Positions 32,810 to 34,527 of a DNA stretch of 34,527 nucleotides are shown here, in pieces. The notes under the pieces were generated by a model, which saw only the letters and a list, made by a program, of their open reading frames with translations, was not told where the DNA came from and did no database searches. Position 1 is the stretch's first letter. Every line of letters begins with the position of its first letter. Source of the stretch: Krasilnikovozyma curviuscula (lineage: Eukaryota; Basidiomycota; Tremellomycetes; Cystofilobasidiales; Mrakiaceae); assembly GCA_014825775.1 (NCBI GenBank), contig MVAQ01000229.1:1-34527 (forward strand), written 5' to 3'. Position numbers and translations under genes: made by a program.

Positions 32810-33481
32810 ATGTCTGAAGCTGGCTCATCAAAACAGGGCAGTCAACCTCATCCATCGAGGGCAGGAAGGGTCCCAGGGAAGAAAGGCAAGAAGTTTGTAG
32901 AGGACACGGTAGGTTCGAGTGATACTGCCTGTGCTTGCTGGCTGCTGCTGCTAAGATTACTGCCTTGATGTTGCAGGATTCGCTGCTGGCGATAATTTCT
33001 GGGATTTCTGACCAGAAGGATGGTGAGAGGGAGGACAAACTTGAGAAGACGGTCAGTTCTGCCTGCAATTAAAGAAAAAATTCCTCAGCAGTCCTCTACA
33101 CTGGCGAGCTCAACTCGTCTGTTAGCGCGCTGATTCCTTGTTATTTTCTTGACGCTTGCCTACCAGGCCAAAGTGAAATCTCAAAACCAGTCTTCGGTCA
33201 AGAAGAGAGAAGACCGCAAACGGGAACGAAGTGCTCCTCTCGTGAGTAACTTCGTGGGACAAGGCGCAATCAGCACGCCTTGCTCTTCCCTAATCACCAA
33301 TATCTACTATCTAACCATACCATTACCTTCTGCTCTGTATCTTCAGAAAGCCACAAAGAAGATGCTGATCGAAATGGCAAAGGAGAAGAAACAGAAGCAG
33401 AAGCAGAACAAGAAGAAGAAACAGCTGTTTGAAGAAGTGAAAGCGCCAAAGGAGGAAAAAAGAAAAGTGTCCTTTGCTTGA
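32810..33481 (+). CDS. Small lysine-rich protein, possibly nucleolar
   Basis: Four exons: 32810-32908, 32977-33051, 33167-33241 and 33347-33481, giving 127 residues. All three introns fall between codons (phase 0). Layout: a polar start with GRVPGKKGKKFVEDT, a short helix DSLLAIISGISDQKD, a charged stretch (SSVKKREDRKRERSAP), and a C-terminal lysine-rich coiled-coil (KKMLIEMAKEKKQKQKQNKK) ending KRKVSFA. The composition and ending resemble small ribosome-biogenesis proteins, but I recognise no family. That reading is inference from composition only. Confidence 0.6.
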
Positions 33482-33494
33482 TGAAGCTTGATGG

Positions 33495-34399
33495 ATGATA
33501 TGCTGTGATGGAGTGGACACTGTTATCAATATTACCAATCTCACTCTACCACTTGCAACCAGTGGGTCTGCAACGTTAAGTCAACTCGAACAAACAGCAG
33601 GGATTGCTGCTTCAGATGAATTGGGCACAGTGACGGAAATTTCATTGCTATTAGTGCAACCGGTTGATTTTGGTGGGTTTGTTCACTTTCAGGTGAGTGC
33701 TTCGTGCCATTTTCTCCACATTACACTGCCAACAACCGATCCTTACTCCTTTTTAACAGAAAAGTGGCTGCCAGCAACGTTGACAGCGCTCTTCAGAAAG
33801 GATCCTTTGGGTGCTTCAGACATCTTGACCGGCTTTGGTATGCGAATTCGTTAATCCACTCTGGCAATATATTCTCCGCCTACATATTGCCTTCTAGTTG
33901 ACGTCACTTTCCCGTCTCATCAAGTATCGTTTCAAGTGTTGTTGCGGCAGGTGGACTGGCGATGACGACTGATGGGCAAGAAGACGGCGCTCAGGACAGT
34001 CTCTATAGGCTAGGTCGAGCTGCTGATGTACTCCTCTATACAGCAAGAAAAGCAGCGCTTTTCTACATTCCAAATCTTATATCTCTTCTGTTGTCTGGGT
34101 ATGTTGTGATGTGCAAATTTAGTTTTTCATTTACGATGGTATTAACGTCTTGCGATGACATTGTGAATACATCTCAGGTTTGTGATTTGACTTCCTCAGA
34201 CATATTTCATAGCTTTCATATCATAGCTTTCGGCTCAATGAATTGTGACAATTGGATGAGAGCAATGGGACTTTGTTCTCACCCTCTGTTCCCGATCTAT
34301 CAGTTTTTTCAATCACCAACCACTCCCGACGAAGCAGAAAAGATGTGCTCGGTGCTGTACGTTAATGCGCTAGGTGGCTACTCTGGCTACTGGTGGTAA
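33495..34399 (+). CDS. Unidentified open frame, three exons
   Basis: Exons 33495-33692, 33765-33837 and 33951-34399 give 239 residues with matching phases. The first intron is GTGAGT to GAAAAG and the second is GTATGC to GCGGCAG (113 nt). Segments are TLSQLEQTAGIAASDELGTV, WLPATLTALFRKDPLGASDI, LYRLGRAADVLLYTARKAAL, a hydrophobic FYIPNLISLLLSGYVV and a tail ending GGYSGYWW. No family is recognised. The start lies only 13 bases after the previous stop codon, which is unusual for an independent fungal gene. It could instead have its true start elsewhere, be a readout of the neighbour's 3' UTR, or have a wrong first exon. The C-terminal 100 codons may include unrecognised introns. Confidence 0.4.
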
Positions 34400-34507
34400 C
34401 AAGGCCAGATTTGGCTTACATTCTCGGGAGGTTAGCACAATTTAGTGCTAAGCCAGAAAGGGAAACTGGGAGATTTTGAAGAGGGTTCTGGCTTATGTGA
34501 AAGGGAC
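34400..34507. other. Terminal region with an inverted repeat
   Basis: TTAGCAC (34432-34438) and GTGCTAA (34445-34451) are perfect inverted arms with a six-base loop. An overlapping pair, TGGCTTA (34412-34418) and TAAGCCA (34449-34455), could form an alternative stem. No coding sequence is seen. Confidence 0.5.
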
Positions 34508-34524
34508 GGGGGGGGGGGGGGGGG
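34508..34524. repeat. G17 homopolymer at the window end
   Basis: Seventeen G residues are followed only by TGG. Together with the A23 run at base 1 this marks the window as a contig bounded by homopolymers. A sequencing or assembly artefact is possible. Confidence 0.9.
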
Positions 34525-34527
34525 TGG

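Noticed and set aside
1..34527. CRISPR arrays, prokaryotic operons, transposon terminal repeats, rRNA or tRNA genes
   Set aside because: No regularly spaced repeats, no long terminal or inverted repeats beyond the short hairpins listed, and no RNA-gene signatures were seen. The window is eukaryotic and intron-rich.

Overview
The window looks like one contig or contig fragment from a filamentous or dimorphic fungus, most likely a basidiomycete (Agaricomycotina-like). Nearly every gene is cut by many short GT-AG introns, mostly about 50-130 nt. The window carries fungal-only families such as a velvet-domain regulator, a Mak32-like PfkB protein and fungal NCS1 and sugar-porter permeases. Both ends run into homopolymers (A23 at the left, G17 near the right), and the left edge cuts a gene. 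I assembled exon models by hand from open frames, splice consensus and phase. Every model given with a total protein length sums to a whole number of codons, but none was checked against RNA or a database.

Layout. 1-1074: the 3' end of a condensation-type (CoA-dependent) acyltransferase. 1.1-5.9 kb: gene-poor, with scattered minus-strand open frames at 1.8-3.6 kb that I could not identify. 5.9-7.7 kb: a ten-exon velvet-domain regulator with a 14-nt exon. 8.5-9.6 kb (minus): an F-box protein. 10.6-13.1 kb: a secreted type-B carboxylesterase in 12 exons. 13.2-13.7 kb (minus): a doubtful small gene. 13.8-15.4 kb: a Gemin2/SIP1 homologue (snRNP assembly). 15.9-19.3 kb (minus): a roughly 1009-residue protein with a long disordered N-terminus and a C-terminal WD40 domain, including a probable GC-AG intron.

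19.7-30.0 kb is a same-strand block: Mak32-like PfkB protein, NCS1 nucleobase/allantoin-type permease, MFS sugar porter, a doubtful small ORF, and a secreted gamma-glutamyltransferase. Three of these deal with uptake or release of nutrients, but nothing shows that they are co-regulated. 30.8-32.4 kb (minus): a seven-zinc-knuckle CNBP/Gis2-type nucleic-acid-binding protein with a 605-nt first intron. It is divergent from a small lysine-rich protein gene (32.8-33.5 kb), which is followed after 13 nt by an unidentified open frame (33.5-34.4 kb).

Most of the window is ordinary fungal gene space. The points most worth checking are the micro-exons, the GC-AG intron, altered active-site positions in three enzyme-family proteins (carboxylesterase, gamma-glutamyltransferase, PfkB), a strong GC hairpin just upstream of the NCS1 permease, and the unexplained minus-strand coding debris at 1.8-3.6 kb.
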